Below are positions 22,940-35,189 of a stretch of DNA of 64,000 nt, piece after piece (positions within the stretch are counted from its first letter, which is position 1; every line of letters begins with the position of its first letter). The notes under the pieces were generated by a model. It worked only from the letters and a program-made list of their open reading frames with translations. It was not told where the DNA came from and did not search any database. Position numbers and translations under genes: made by a program. The stretch lies in NCBI GenBank assembly GCA_964035545.1, contig OZ037765.1:14068698-14132697 (forward strand), read 5' to 3'. The DNA comes from Bugula neritina. Its lineage: Eukaryota > Bryozoa > Gymnolaemata > Cheilostomatida > Bugulidae.

Positions 22940-25900
22940 AATCCAGTATCTACTCTGCAATCAGAACGGCCTCGTTCTGAAATATCATACTTAGGCAACT
23001 CTAACTGTAATACTTATAATAACTCAAGCTGTGTAACTTAAACTTGTAAGTGTTGGATAAAAATAAAGGTAAAACTAACAATAACTGATAAGTATTAGTA
23101 TAACATAAGGCTAAGACAAAAGTAAAAGTAAATCATAAATGATAATCAATAACTGCAAAATTACAAATATTAATATATAACATAAGCAACATCTAGGTTT
23201 AAATCTAAGTCTAATGATAATATAATTATATGTAATTGTATAAATCTACTCACTCTCACATTCATATTGTCATCCTATAAGTATATGATGAATGAATAAT
23301 AAAAATCGTACTCCTATTGATAAACTTTCCAATCATAGACTAAGGACCGAATGATAGTTATCATGCTAGTACCGTGGACAAATCATAGTAAGCTCTTTAA
23401 TAACAATAATAGTATTTTTTCAACTAGTTCTAAGCAATAAATCTACTACACCAATCAGAGAGGGCCTTTGTATCGCAAAGGGAGACAACTGCATATGCAT
23501 TCCAAGTTCCATAGTATTATATTGTGCGCAAGCATAATCATACTATTCAGTTCTCATTAGTAGTTATACACGTTCGCATTTTGACATCGATGCTCTATCG
23601 TCAATATAATACCTATGGGATTAACAAGTTAAACTAAAACCGATCTCAATTCTGCAAACTTAAATTATTGAAGTCCTAAAGAAAAGGTGAGCATACTCTA
23701 GTTATTGTTATTATTAAATTTCTGATTATCATGTAATGTGTTGTAATTTAATTTTAGTTTGGGCATAACATTAACTATCAAAATAGTAAAAGTTATTAGG
23801 TAACACCCGTAGTCATATTCATATTCATTTTGATATTCAATTACTATTAGTATTAGTGAATTACATTAATTTTAGTAAATAATAACCATATTGATATTCA
23901 GCTAGTTTTGCTTTGAAATTAATCGTAGTCAAACTTAATAAATTAATCATAGTGTCATGCTCCTCGTAATAGTCAAAGCGATTGTAGATATAAAATCAAA
24001 TAATAAATTGACAACTTATTTATAACCAATAATCATATAGTTATATTGATTAACTTCAAGTGATAATTACTTTATGACGATGGCAATAATGCCCGCAATG
24101 CATTAAATTATACTTATAAAGTTGTAGTTATCATAGATTATTAACATCAGTGCCATAGCATCAGCCTAGTGAGTAGTTTCGCTTGTTTACTGTATAAATT
24201 TAAAATGGTTTTAATCTCATCAAAATCTATTTAAGCAATAATTATCTTATAGTTATTAGTCGAGTAAAACTTAAAGTGAAGTAACATCAAAAATATCTTT
24301 CCCAATAGAATTATCAAGAGTTTATCTTAACATCATCTATCATCAAGAACATTGTCTTGGAATTAAAGAGACTGCAGTAAAATTAGAAATTAAAATATTA
24401 TATCACCAAGAACTCAGCTTGGAATTAGTAATCATCAAGAACTCAGCTTGAAATTAGTAATCATCAATAATTTTATCATAAATTGAAAACACTGCAGCAA
24501 AATTAGAAATTCAAATATACCATCAAGAACTCAGTTTGGAAATAATAATCATCAATAATTTTATCATGAAATCGAAACACTGCAGTAAAATTAGAAATTC
24601 AAATATACCATCAAGAACTTAGCTTGGAAATAATAATCTTATCTTAAAATTAAAATAACTACGACAAAAACCGAAAGTGGAAAGATACATTGGGAACATT
24701 CAAATAAAAGTTTACTCTTCACTTCAAAAGATAAATTCTTGCAAAACTATGATTTGGTAATATTAATCATCATATGAAATTATTATAAAATTTTGTTACT
24801 CATTTTAACTGGACACAAAGGGTTATTTCATTTGATTAGTTTACATACAGCTACGAAAATAATAAAATACTTGCTTAACATTATCAACCAAATAAGCCTA
24901 TTTTTTACATTGCTTTACATTTTTCACATAGAGAATATTGCTGTCATATAACTATTTGATTTTACTCTAAGCCACTGTTGTTGTTAGTCATGGAAGCCAC
25001 TTTACTTGCAAGGTAGAAAGTTTTATCTTAATAAGTCAACAGTCACAATGGCATAACCAAATCAAAATATCCCTCAAATACTCCAACAGGCAACTCTGCT
25101 CAACCATTAAGTATGCTTAGGTTATTACTACTTTATTAATTCACATACTTTTTAGTCAAGCTTAGGATAAGAATCAGCAACTATATACCTAAAGATTAAA
25201 TGTAAGTTCCTGTAAGAATGCAAATTGCACAGTGATCAAATTTGCAATAAAGTTGAAAAGAAAAATCAGAATTTTGTTGGTTTAAAGGTAATGACTGTGG
25301 TTTGCCACCAAAAATTTGGAAAGAAAGCTAGAACCTTTGTGTAATACTGACAGCTCTCATAAATTGAGGTCTAGGTATTTAAGATAAAACGTGCTGTTGG
25401 ATGTCTACAGCAAACATTTGACAAGTAGATCTCGTAAGATCTCACATCCATGCAGGCCAAGGAAGTGCCTGATCAGGTGTACAGGGATTAGCATATTAGA
25501 TTTCTTTTACCTTAAAACTTTAGGCATTGTAAGTGTATGTAACCCCACCTTCTGTACGAATTTTCGAGTCAAATGTTAGGTAATACATAATATTATCATA
25601 CCTTTCAGACCGAAGATGGAATTCAGCTGTTAAGTTGTCCATTAAAGGGCTTTTGTGAAAGTAGTACAACTTAGGTCCAGCCATTCATTTACAATAAAAC
25701 AAAGATAATTAATAAAGCATTTTTTTCAAATTTGCAATTTTGATTTGGATATGTGCACTATGCATACATGTAGCTATCTTTAGCAAATTCTATTGATTTG
25801 ATAAGTATAGTAATATAATAATAGCTATAATAATTAATACAATAATAGCTATAATAATTAATACAACAAGGAATATAATATTGGGTATAATAATAGATTA

Positions 25901-26286
25901 AAATACTGGGTATAATATTGAATATAATAATAAATATGGATGCAGTTTAAAGTCTTGGCCCAGGACTATAGCACTAATTTGCACAAGTTGTAACTAATTA
26001 TCTCTGTGTTTTAGTTGACTGAGCAGAATGACCTACCAAAGTAGATGATAGACAAACAGACAAGCCCATACCATAGTACTGCGACCTCAGTTCAGGTGTC
26101 GAAAGGATCAATTAATAACCAATTGGTAAGTTTCAAGTCTATCAGGCTACCATTCATAACTAGTAAACAGCATCCAAATTATAAACATAGTATAGGAGGT
26201 CTAGAATGATAATAGTTTGATTAAATATAGTAAGCAATGGCTGTAATTTGCAGGGTTATAAATGTAATTTAGATAAATATATTATA
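22940..26286 (-). other. Non-coding internal region of the large LTR element
   Basis: About 3.3 kb between the end of the gag/env-like ORF and the 3' LTR, where pol and the rest of env would be expected. No frame resembling reverse transcriptase, integrase or a glycoprotein was found on the minus strand. From about 24330 to 24650 there is a tandem repeat of roughly 105 bp (markers CATCAAGAACTCAGCTTGG and CACTGCAGTAAAATTAG). The 17 bases CAGTATCTACTCTGCAA occur both at the LTR edge (about 22889) and just outside it (about 22944). Confidence 0.6.
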
Positions 26287-29109
26287 CTACATATGTTTCT
26301 GGGTAATATAAAAATTATCCTTCAATTCAAACCTCAAACCTTGTTTCTTGTTCAGTCTTTCATCTCCAAAGAAGTGGAAATACATTTGGATTGTTGCTTC
26401 CCATCGAGAACAGAGATAGGCTTTCTCCTGTAGTATCAGAGGCTTTGGTTTGTAGAGCTGTACAGTCATGGGAATTACCTTCTCCGTCGAATTTCCGGGA
26501 TTTGGGCAGTCAATTCTTTCTGGCAGATTCAGTATCAGCGCTGGTTGGAATCTTCTGCTGTTAGCGGTGCTACATAACATTGGTTCTTCGGAATGGCCTT
26601 GAACTTTAGCTAGGCAGATTGAAATTATCATTGTCAAGGCAATGACAAATGGGATCCAGTTTGAAAAGGTCAGTCTGTTTCCACCTCCCGTGGTTTGTTG
26701 TTTTTCATCATCGTGTTTCCTGGACAAGTGTGTCAAGTTCTCCTGGTTTGTGCCTGTATCTGAGATGAGTTTTCTTTTGGGTGGATCTTCAGTAGTTGTT
26801 ATTGCTTTCTTCATCTTCTCCCAACTGATAGGTGTTACCGTGACAGGCGATGTTCTGGGTGACTGAGCATCTTTTGAAGTTGGTGTATCAGGTCTTGCAA
26901 CGCTGGTGATTGTTGGTATGTCATTGACTGTGCTAGAGTTGGAAGGTGTGTTTCTTGTGTAGAGATTATGCTCATCTATGAATTGTACAACACGGTCTCT
27001 AGGTTCGTTTGGTTGCTCACGTCTGCTGCGGCATGTATAGTGATGGTGTCCTCTTCGACCACAATTGGTACAGACAGGTCTTCCGTCCATGTCAAACTCT
27101 CCTCCATTGTGTTGTTGGTTGTATTGATGTGCCTGCTGGAATCTACGTTGATGTTGTTGAGATCTCTGAAATCTATTTGCAGAGGGTTGAAATCTGGCTG
27201 GTGCTTGGAATCTTCCTCGTCGCTGGAATCTAGCAGGTGGTTCTTGAAATCTGTATGGTGGCTGTTGGTTTCTGTATGGTTGGTGTTGGGCTGGCATACG
27301 GTGTTGAGTTTCATCTATGTTTCTTCGGAAGTTGTCTCTCCTGTTATTCCATTGCCATGTGGTCTCTGGTCCTCTATAGTAGGAGTGGAATCTCTGCCAT
27401 GTGTCTGGATCTGGCTCCCTGCTGTTATGTTGTCTTCTAAAGCGGCTGGAGTCCTTATGAGAGTAGAAGTCTCGGTTTGGTCCGAGAGGATTCCTTCTCA
27501 TATTGTCATCTCTCCATCTGTGTCTGGCCACTTCATTAGCATAGTTTGCCCTTTCCTTCTCCCGCAGCTCTAAGGCTTTCAAGCTTCTTTTGAGTGACTC
27601 AATCTCCTGGTCTTTCTTCTTATCACTCTCAATCGTGTTGATAGTTGTTTGGTTAACAACATCCTGCAATAATAATTGATTGGTGTGCTCGTATCTCTGA
27701 GCAACCTTGAACGCTTCATCAGAGGAAGTGATTTGGCTATTATTTAGCATCCCACGCTGGAAAGTGATGGGGAGCCCTTTTATGAATTGGGCCAATATAA
27801 TTTGGTCCCTGGCATGTTCATCAATGTTAGGATAAGCTCGCTTCGCCATTGCACATATAGTGGAGTAGAACTTTCCAACTGACTCTGTATCCAGCTTCTT
27901 CCTGCTATTCAAGTCAAAGCTTGGCACTACTCCTCCTGAGTTGATGAACTCTTGATCCATCTCCTGTATTAGTCCGTAGAAGTCTTCATTAAGGCTAGGA
28001 TATTGGTTTATTATCTTAGTGTAAGTTATCTTAGCACCATCCTTAAGATATAGTGCTAAGATTTTGGGCCAGGATTCTTCTGGGATAGAGAGTGCTCTGG
28101 AGTGCATGATGAAGTTCTCCTTGAACTCGTTCCAGGTCAACTCGTCGAGTGGACTGTTGGCCCATTTTTCCACATCTGGAAGTCTGTTTGTCACTGCGAT
28201 GATCTGTTGCTTGACTGGCATTGTTTGAGATATTGGAGTGACAGATCTTGCTCCATAATGGGCATTTCTTCTATGTTTGTAATCATCTTCTTTGTATCTC
28301 CTGTCATCTTCCAATGAGAGCCTGGGATAGTGGGAGTTGCCCTTCTTTGCCGAATGTCTGTCATCATGTTCTTGCGAAGGGAGATAATGTTGGGATTGGG
28401 GAAATAACTCCATGTCAGGTGAAGGTTGTCTTCTCTCATCAGGTTGTGAGCTTCTGTGTTTACTGGGATTAAGGGGTAGCCATTCATCCTCGGAGTCGTC
28501 TGAAAGACATTCATGTAGTTGTGTTCCATAATAATAATCCCTCCTCTTTGAAGGCTGGGCCAGCATATGGCTATATTCGTCTCCTTCACTTCTATGTTTC
28601 AAGATAGATTGTCTTTTCCTTTTGGATTGATGATATTCTGGCTCTTCCTTGTCAAGGGAGTGAGATGACCTTGATGGATGATTAATTGCTTCTGGGTATT
28701 GGAAATTCCTCCTTGTAGTTTTGGGCCTGACATCTGGTTCAGGGGAGTTGTCCCGGAATAGATCAGGGGAGTTGTCCCGGAATAGATCTGGGGAGTTGGC
28801 TTCTGATCGGTGTTGCCTTCTCCTGGGAGATGGGGATGTTTCACAGTTGTACTCATCTACGGTCAGGAATCCTTCATCATCCTCATATTGTTGGTCACGT
28901 TCCAAGTCAGGTAGTTGTGTGGGTGGTAGTTGCGGTGGAGCTGGTACATTAGTGTCATGTTGTGGCTCCCTATAGGCATGGCGGTGTGCTGCAGCCTCCC
29001 TGGCTAAGCTTTGAAAGCTGGTAGGGGCTTGCTTTTGTTTTTGGGGCTTTTCTGGGAGTCCGGTGATACGGCGGAGCAGGTTTGATACTCCTCTGCCAGG
29101 TTTACTCAT
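26287..29109 (-). CDS. Gag-like polyprotein ending in a membrane segment and an envelope-like start
   Basis: Retroelement ORF of 940 codons. Start taken at the ATG at 29109, after a run of ten A residues. The N-terminal third is charged and Arg/Ser/Pro-rich. The middle (about residues 310-500) has a Ty3-type capsid pattern (LDELTWNEFKENF, ending FIKGLPITFQRGML). A basic, Gln-rich nucleocapsid follows with one CCHC knuckle (CTNCGRRGHHHYTC, about 680). Near residue 818 comes a hydrophobic segment (WIPFVIALTMIISICLA), then about 106 Cys-containing residues with a LPERIDC...KAYLC layout resembling the start of phlebovirus-like envelope proteins of nematode retroelements. No protease, RT or integrase lies between Gag and this part. 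The envelope assignment is an inference. Confidence 0.8.
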   Translation of the reverse strand: MSKPGRGVSNLLRRITGLPEKPQKQKQAPTSFQSLAREAAAHRHAYREPQHDTNVPAPPQLPPTQLPDLERDQQYEDDEGFLTVDEYNCETSPSPRRRQHRSEANSPDLFRDNSPDLFRDNSPEPDVRPKTTRRNFQYPEAINHPSRSSHSLDKEEPEYHQSKRKRQSILKHRSEGDEYSHMLAQPSKRRDYYYGTQLHECLSDDSEDEWLPLNPSKHRSSQPDERRQPSPDMELFPQSQHYLPSQEHDDRHSAKKGNSHYPRLSLEDDRRYKEDDYKHRRNAHYGARSVTPISQTMPVKQQIIAVTNRLPDVEKWANSPLDELTWNEFKENFIMHSRALSIPEESWPKILALYLKDGAKITYTKIINQYPSLNEDFYGLIQEMDQEFINSGGVVPSFDLNSRKKLDTESVGKFYSTICAMAKRAYPNIDEHARDQIILAQFIKGLPITFQRGMLNNSQITSSDEAFKVAQRYEHTNQLLLQDVVNQTTINTIESDKKKDQEIESLKRSLKALELREKERANYANEVARHRWRDDNMRRNPLGPNRDFYSHKDSSRFRRQHNSREPDPDTWQRFHSYYRGPETTWQWNNRRDNFRRNIDETQHRMPAQHQPYRNQQPPYRFQEPPARFQRRGRFQAPARFQPSANRFQRSQQHQRRFQQAHQYNQQHNGGEFDMDGRPVCTNCGRRGHHHYTCRSRREQPNEPRDRVVQFIDEHNLYTRNTPSNSSTVNDIPTITSVARPDTPTSKDAQSPRTSPVTVTPISWEKMKKAITTTEDPPKRKLISDTGTNQENLTHLSRKHDDEKQQTTGGGNRLTFSNWIPFVIALTMIISICLAKVQGHSEEPMLCSTANSRRFQPALILNLPERIDCPNPGNSTEKVIPMTVQLYKPKPLILQEKAYLCSRWEATIQMYFHFFGDERLNKKQGLRFELKDNFYITQKHM

Positions 29110-29666
29110 TTTTTTTTTTATGCTGCAAATGTACTTAGCAACACACAAACACAATGCAGCAAGTAGCAAATAGAAGAATGTGTATATATATTGTATTTAT
29201 ATTTTGTGAACAAATAATTGTACTGATAAATATTTGTTGCTCTTATTATATCAACTCTTTAATTGCAAGCAACAAAAACTGTTGGACTGGAAAAGCATGT
29301 ATATACATATATAAAAATTAGTATACAGCAGTATGATAATTTTAAGTAGCTGTGTGTAGAAATATTGTTAAACAGCACTATATTATGTTTATCATACAAG
29401 TTTCAAGAATAGCCAATATAAGATAAGGTAACTCTAAACTAGTTATAGGGTAACTCTAAACTAATTATAATTATTACATTGAATATTTTAGTATATTAGC
29501 ATTAATTAGTTCACAAGATATATGATTTGCAGACAATGTAGCAATAATATAAAAGCTTAGAGGATAAATATACATATATGTATTAATCAATCAAACGCAA
29601 GCAATTTATCACAGGCCCTATTAAAGAAAACTGGCTAGTATGTCCTACACAGCAAGATTTCTCTAA

Positions 29667-29683
29667 GCCCAACAGAAGCTCCA
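29667..29683 (-). promoter_or_regulatory. Putative primer-binding site of the large LTR element
   Basis: Four bases inside the 5' LTR edge, the plus strand reads GCCCAACAGAAGCTCCA, ending in CCA like a tRNA 3' end. On the element's own strand this is TGGAGCTTCTGTTGGGC. The tRNA cannot be named; the discriminator base would be U, which is unusual. Its position supports minus-strand orientation. Confidence 0.6.
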
Positions 29684-29687
29684 AATT

Positions 29688-32596
29688 TGTCGAACAAAAA
29701 TTTAAAAATAATTAAAATAATTAAGATTAAAAATAAACTTTGCAATTTATAATTTATAACTGAATTAAATAACTGAATTAAATAATTGAATCGGATTAAA
29801 TTGAACCTCTGGTTTAGTCAGATTGGTCAGTTAAAATGAAGCGAAGTTACTTGTTAGCTTTTAGTTTCAAAATTTCTATATAATTTGCAATTGATTAATC
29901 AAAAACAAGAGTTATCTTTGCTCGACAAATATTATGGTTTGGAAATCATGTAGTAATGTATATATGTGGTTCTATGTATATTGTGTAATGGTTAGCACTC
30001 AGGCTAATATTCTGTGAGACAAATTTGGGATTTGCTCCCCCAGAAGAATTGAAATTATAATATATATGTGTTGTATAATATGTATATCTATTTGATAATA
30101 ATATTGAAGCAAGCAAATTACAATAATAAAATATTACAAGAAATTAGCCAAACCAAAACAAAGATTGTCCTAGCGACCCTTTGAAATCTTGCTGTGTTAT
30201 ACTAGCAACAGAAATAGCTAAGTTTGACAATTGGGATAGAAAGGCTTATACAAAATTGAATACACAATGAGAATTGCAAGTAGAACATCAATATTAAAAT
30301 ATATGCTTTAACATAAACTCATACAGCCTTGAAATAAATTCTTCAATATAAATTAGTGCAGCTTTAGAATTCAAATATTTTCTCAATCCAAATATTTTCT
30401 CAAGTATAAATTTGTGCAGCTTTTAAAATTCAAATATTTTTTCAATGTAAATTTATGCAGCTTTAAAATTCAAATATTTCTTCAATGTAAATTTGTGTAG
30501 ACTAGAAACAAATTTCTCAATTCAAATATTTCTCAAATATAAATCTGTGCAGCTTTGACATAAATTTTCTCAATTCAAATATTTCTCAAATATAAATCTG
30601 TGCAGCTTTGACATAAATTTTCTCAATTCAAATGTTTCTCAAATAAATTTGTGCTGCTTCAGAATCAATAAATCAAATCAACAGATTTCTCAAAATAAAT
30701 TTGTGCTGCTTCAGAATCAATAAATCAAATCAACAATTTGTGCTGCTTCAGAATCAATAAATCAAATCAATAATTTCTTAAAATAAATTTGTGCTGCTTC
30801 AGAATTAAAAGAACATTGATAAACTTGTTAGTTCAAATAGCGTAGTACAAGAAGTTAATACATAAATATATCCATAAAAAATTGTAATATTACTTACTGC
30901 AATCAATACGTGTATTGTCAGTCTCTTGAAATTTCCCTTAGCGTTAGCAATTACTATTATTACGGTTAATACTAATATATATATTTTGTATTCCGATTAT
31001 CTTTGTATACCAATTAATTAATTACTCAATTACTCAATTACTGATTTTCCAGAGACCCGGTGGCTCCTTTTATATCGGATCTTCTTGGCGGTGGTTCAGA
31101 TTTCAAGGATACCGGCAACAACTGGTGAAAACTGGCCGACGAAAACTGGCGGCAGAAATTGACGCGGAATTCGGTCAGGTATGTTGTTGTTTACAGCCAA
31201 GATGGGGATTGACGTAAGAGGATCTGCTATTGTTGACTCATCTTTGTATTTTGTAGGCTATATCATCGTTAATTGTACCTCAGTCTATAATTTGAAGAAT
31301 AATTTTTGACTACAATATGGTAAAATATATCAGCCAATGGTCACGTGTTGATCTCTATAATAGGTTATATTAATGTTAAATAATTTATTAAGCATCTAAA
31401 TTGTTGTATATCATCTATATGTTGGCATGAATAAATATTCACACATATACATGTATATATCTCTATTTGTAAACAGCATCTGTTATATGTTTCAGCTTTT
31501 TATCCATTTCCATTTGTTCAGCAATTAGTGTTTTATTTCAAAAGTCAGTATCACAAATTCCAACACGTGATCATGGCATGTAGTACTGTCTCAACACCGC
31601 AATTACTTATTTAAAAGCCACATTACTAAATAATACTATTTGCATTATCTAAAAGAAGCTATAAAACCATGTGTCATATATATTAATTATTGCATCAAGC
31701 AATTTCTATGCAAGACCAAATATTTAACTTACTCAAAACTTGTACATTTGAATTTTTAACTTCACTCAATTACTGGGCTTCATGTATCATATAACTTTTG
31801 AATGTACTTGAATGTTGTAGATAAACTGTAGTCTACATACCGTGGTGAAGCAGATATAATAATTTATAATTGCATCAACCTGCTGCAGCAGCCATCCCAC
31901 TGGAAGTCTCAAGCAAACGTCAGCATCGCCGAAGCCATATTTTATTAAGCTGGCAGAACATCTCAGATACACAACTTGTGAAGTACAGAAGTAAGAATTA
32001 ACATAAGAGAACAGTATATGTATAATCATGCATCCTACCGAGAATATAGTTTTTTAAGAATTTTCTGAGAACAATGGTAATATATATATATATAGATATA
32101 TATCAATACTTTTAGTTTAATCACTTATGACATAATTTATAGAAATTCTACTTCTAACATTATTGCAAAATGTTTCCCGCAATCCTTGCAAACTTGTAGA
32201 AATGAGGCTATCTAACATTTCTATTTTGTTTATATTAGCGAATAGTTTCAGTCTTTATATCGGTCACCATGAGGATACAATTGTTTTGACACTTCTATTC
32301 CCATCAATAAAATAAGCATTTTCTACGTAAAAGAGAAACTATGTCTGTTTACCTGGTAGATTATTTTGCAAGGCCATGATAGAGTTTTGACTTTGCAAGT
32401 TATTTTGCAAGGCCATGATAGAATTTTGAATTTCCTCTCCACTACTTTTACTAAAACTCTTAAGCTATACTCATATATTCAAACCATTAGTTCTAATCAT
32501 AACTACTATTAGCATATCATTCTGTAAAAAACATCAAGTTGCTGTGCAGTATCTACTCTGCAAAATATAAAGTACTGTGTAATCTCTGATCTGACA
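29688..32596 (-). repeat. 5' LTR of the large element (2909 bp)
   Basis: Direct repeat of 20031-22939, same length and same terminal bases. Being upstream of the ORF on the minus strand it should hold the element's promoter. The 578 bp between this LTR and the ORF start (29110-29687) hold the primer-binding site and an AT-rich leader. Confidence 0.9.
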
Positions 32597-33780
32597 CAGC
32601 TTCTCCCCTTGCCCCACGCTTTCACTCAAGAAAATGGGATTCAGGTAAATATAAATTTAAATTAAAATAATAGACAAATTTATAATTTGCATCATCAATA
32701 TATTATTATGTATTTAATTAATAATTTGATATTAATAAATAAATATAATTTGATTATCAATAAATTTAAAATGATAAAACATTAACTTTTGCACGTGTAT
32801 GTTGAATTTTTCTATTACTAATAGGCAAAAAGGCTGTTACACATTTTTGCGACTAAACTTGAAATAACTGAGCCACAAAGTGAAAAGTCAGCATCAGCAC
32901 ATTAGCGTTTCCTTCTTCTTTTGTGTTTTGATATCGTTTGCCGCCTGCTACCGCAACTAGACTTAGTACCAACGAGATCACGATTGTGCTGGTGCTTTGT
33001 ACTACCTTAAGCCAATAAAATCATCCGTTGTTTTTCCAACCGCCGTCCATAGTTGAAGTTCAGCTTTGAAATAATAATAATTATGATGATATTATTATCC
33101 TGTCCCATAATATTATATAAAATAAAACCGGTGGGTTTGACCCAGTTTATAAAAGTTCTAAGGTCTAAGAGATATGAAATGTAACATATGAAGCAACATC
33201 ACGATTGCTTATGTTATTACAATTTACAATAATATTATATAATTATTCATTCACTTGGCTATCAGTTTCAAAAATGTAAATCTTTATACATTTAAATAAA
33301 TCATATATAATAGAACATTATATGGTTGGATCAAAATTTAGTGTCTATATATACATATATATTAGATATATCTGATAATATGGTAATAAAATTATCTCTA
33401 AGGTTATTGTTCTACAAATGGTAAATAAATTAATAATAATTGCATGGTGCAGGTGAAGCTTGCTTCCATGTACCATATTATCATTTATGCCCAAGCACAG
33501 CATATAATATCTATATAGCTTATATATGGCATGGGCATGAAGTTTTTAATATTGTGTACTTGCGCTTTAAATTTCACGGTGTGCTTTATAACATCCTTAA
33601 ATTAAAACAGACTTGACCTGCATAAAAATAATGTAGCTCAAAAAAGGATTTCATACCTACCTCAACTTATTTTGCTCCCATTTTCAAGGGTTGTCTTTAC
33701 GATATAGACATCATGTTTTAATAGAGTTATCTGTTCTTGATCACCGTACGTAAACTTCTATGGTTTATAATCTGCTGCAT
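32597..33780. other. AT-rich intergenic DNA
   Basis: Right flank of the large LTR element, starting with the CAGC target-site copy. Nothing coding or repetitive is recognised beyond A/T-rich simple sequence. Confidence 0.4.
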
Positions 33781-34230
33781 ACATATATATGTATATTATG
33801 CAGGTGTGTATATGTTGTGTGTGCTGTGTTGTGTGTATGTATGCGTTGTGTGCGTATTGTACATCACTGCGCTTCTAAGATTTCGCATTATGCAAGTGAA
33901 TGCTGGTACATATGAGTTTGTGGTTGCGGTTTGCATTAACTTATGGTTGTGGTTTCATTTGATATGTCACTGTTTTCAAGTGTCGAACGAAAAAATTTAT
34001 TCACACAATGCGAAGTTTGGAAATTTGGTGTATGTGTGTCTGAATGTGAATCTGTGCGTTGTGCGTGTGTGAGCAATGCATGTGTGTATGCATGCGTTGA
34101 TGTGTACACCTATGTGTGTATATGTGTAACTATGTGAACATGTGTGTGTGCGTATGCATGTGTATATGTGCATTTGTACGTGTGTATGTTTGTGTGCATA
34201 TGTGCATGTGTGTGCACGTATATTACTTTA
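33780..34230. repeat. Degenerate TG-rich microsatellite
   Basis: Broken TGTGTR repeats at about 33805-33860 and 34020-34220. Several overlapping open frames here encode only Cys/Val/Met/Tyr-rich repeats and are not genes. Confidence 0.7.
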
Positions 34231-34655
34231 ATCTGTGTAAAGTAGCTGTTTCAGTGGTTGTCCCCTCATCAGCACAGAGCAAAGAATGTGATATTTTTCA
34301 CAAAAGAGGCATAAAGTTTGCTATATATGAAGCTTTCTGTATTTTAGATGCACTTATATAATTCGAATTATACTACTAGAAAAAAACAAACTTTGCTTTC
34401 ATAAATAATGTTTCAAATCAACCCTTTGTTGCTTTTCTATCTCTAACTGAATACTCTATTTGTTTTCTACTTATTTATGCATTTAGGATATTTATGATAT
34501 CTGAGCACATTTTTCAACAATTATAGTAAATTTCATAAAATGTATTGATATAGCACACATGCAATAATATTGTATTTTTAATCAACAAGTGCTTCAGTAC
34601 GCTATAAATATTTTACTTTAATGTTGAGTGCTGGCTTGCTTGTTATTACAGTCCG
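34231..34655. other. AT-rich intergenic DNA
   Basis: No gene or repeat recognised between the TG-rich repeat and the SINE. Confidence 0.4.
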
Positions 34656-34890
34656 AGCAGCCGCGCGTGGTTTAGGGGTTAGGGCGTTTGCCTAGTGACC
34701 ATGAAGTCATGGGTTCGAGCCCCAACAAAGGCCATCGGTGATGTTAGGAAGAGCATCCGGTCATAATTGCTCCTGTGCCCCATCTGAATAAGTCCTTAGC
34801 CCGATTTAACAGAAAAACTTCCATCAGGGGTTTTCTCACAGGGATGGCGACTATAAACTTGCGAGAGTTTGTTTATTATGCTTTAGTATT
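34656..34890 (+). mobile_element. tRNA-Thr-like SINE
   Basis: The head is tRNA-like: GCGTGGTTTAGGGGTTAGGGCG resembles an A box, CCTAGTGA sits where a Thr anticodon loop would be, and GGGTTCGAGCCCC (34711-34723) is a near-perfect B box. A body of about 160 bp follows (GCCATCGGTGATG, GAGCATCCGGTC, CTCACAGGGATGGCG). A diverged copy in reverse orientation lies at 61227-61430, which shows this is a repeat family and not a single tRNA gene. The acceptor stem does not close into a tRNA. Confidence 0.75.
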
Positions 34891-35189
34891 TATTAGGAGT
34901 TGCACTACTTTTTGCAAGATGTTACCTCGGTTCATCTAAGGTGCGGTAATAGTACTTCTGCTCGCTTCTCCTGCTTGGAATACGCGCGATATTTTATTGT
35001 TTATGAAAGCAGGCTACATACCGCGGTTTTAATCAATATCACTTATCAAAAATAATTATGTGAATATCATGCTCCTAATGATGAATAGTAAAGTGTAAAT
35101 ATAGAGAAATAATTTGCAACCAGTGTAATTTAGATCGTGTTTATATGTATTTTTATGGGAAACTGACTTATTAAATTTGATTGTACTTC

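Larger units (their letters stand above)
20031..32596 (-). mobile_element. Large non-autonomous LTR retrotransposon (12.6 kb) with 2.9-kb LTRs
   Basis: Two direct repeats, 20031-22939 and 29688-32596, have exactly the same length (2909 bp), and I saw no difference between them in the stretches compared. Each starts TGTCGAAC and ends GATCTGACA. CAGC precedes the left copy and follows the right copy, a 4-bp target duplication. The single long ORF (26287-29109) and a primer-binding site next to the right copy both set the element on the minus strand, so the right repeat is the 5' LTR. The internal part is 6748 bp and has no pol, integrase or protease. No clear polypurine tract is seen before the 3' LTR. 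Near-identical LTRs point to a young insertion. Confidence 0.9.

Noticed and set aside
26968-27573. 201-codon open frame on the plus strand.
   Set aside because: Antisense shadow of the gag-like ORF, with composition following that strand.
20031-32596. Two 2.9-kb copies could be a simple segmental duplication or misassembly.
   Set aside because: TG/CA ends, a CAGC duplication at the outer edges only, a primer-binding site and a Gag-like ORF fit an LTR element better.
33737-34361. Overlapping Cys/Val-rich open frames.
   Set aside because: Translations of a TG microsatellite.
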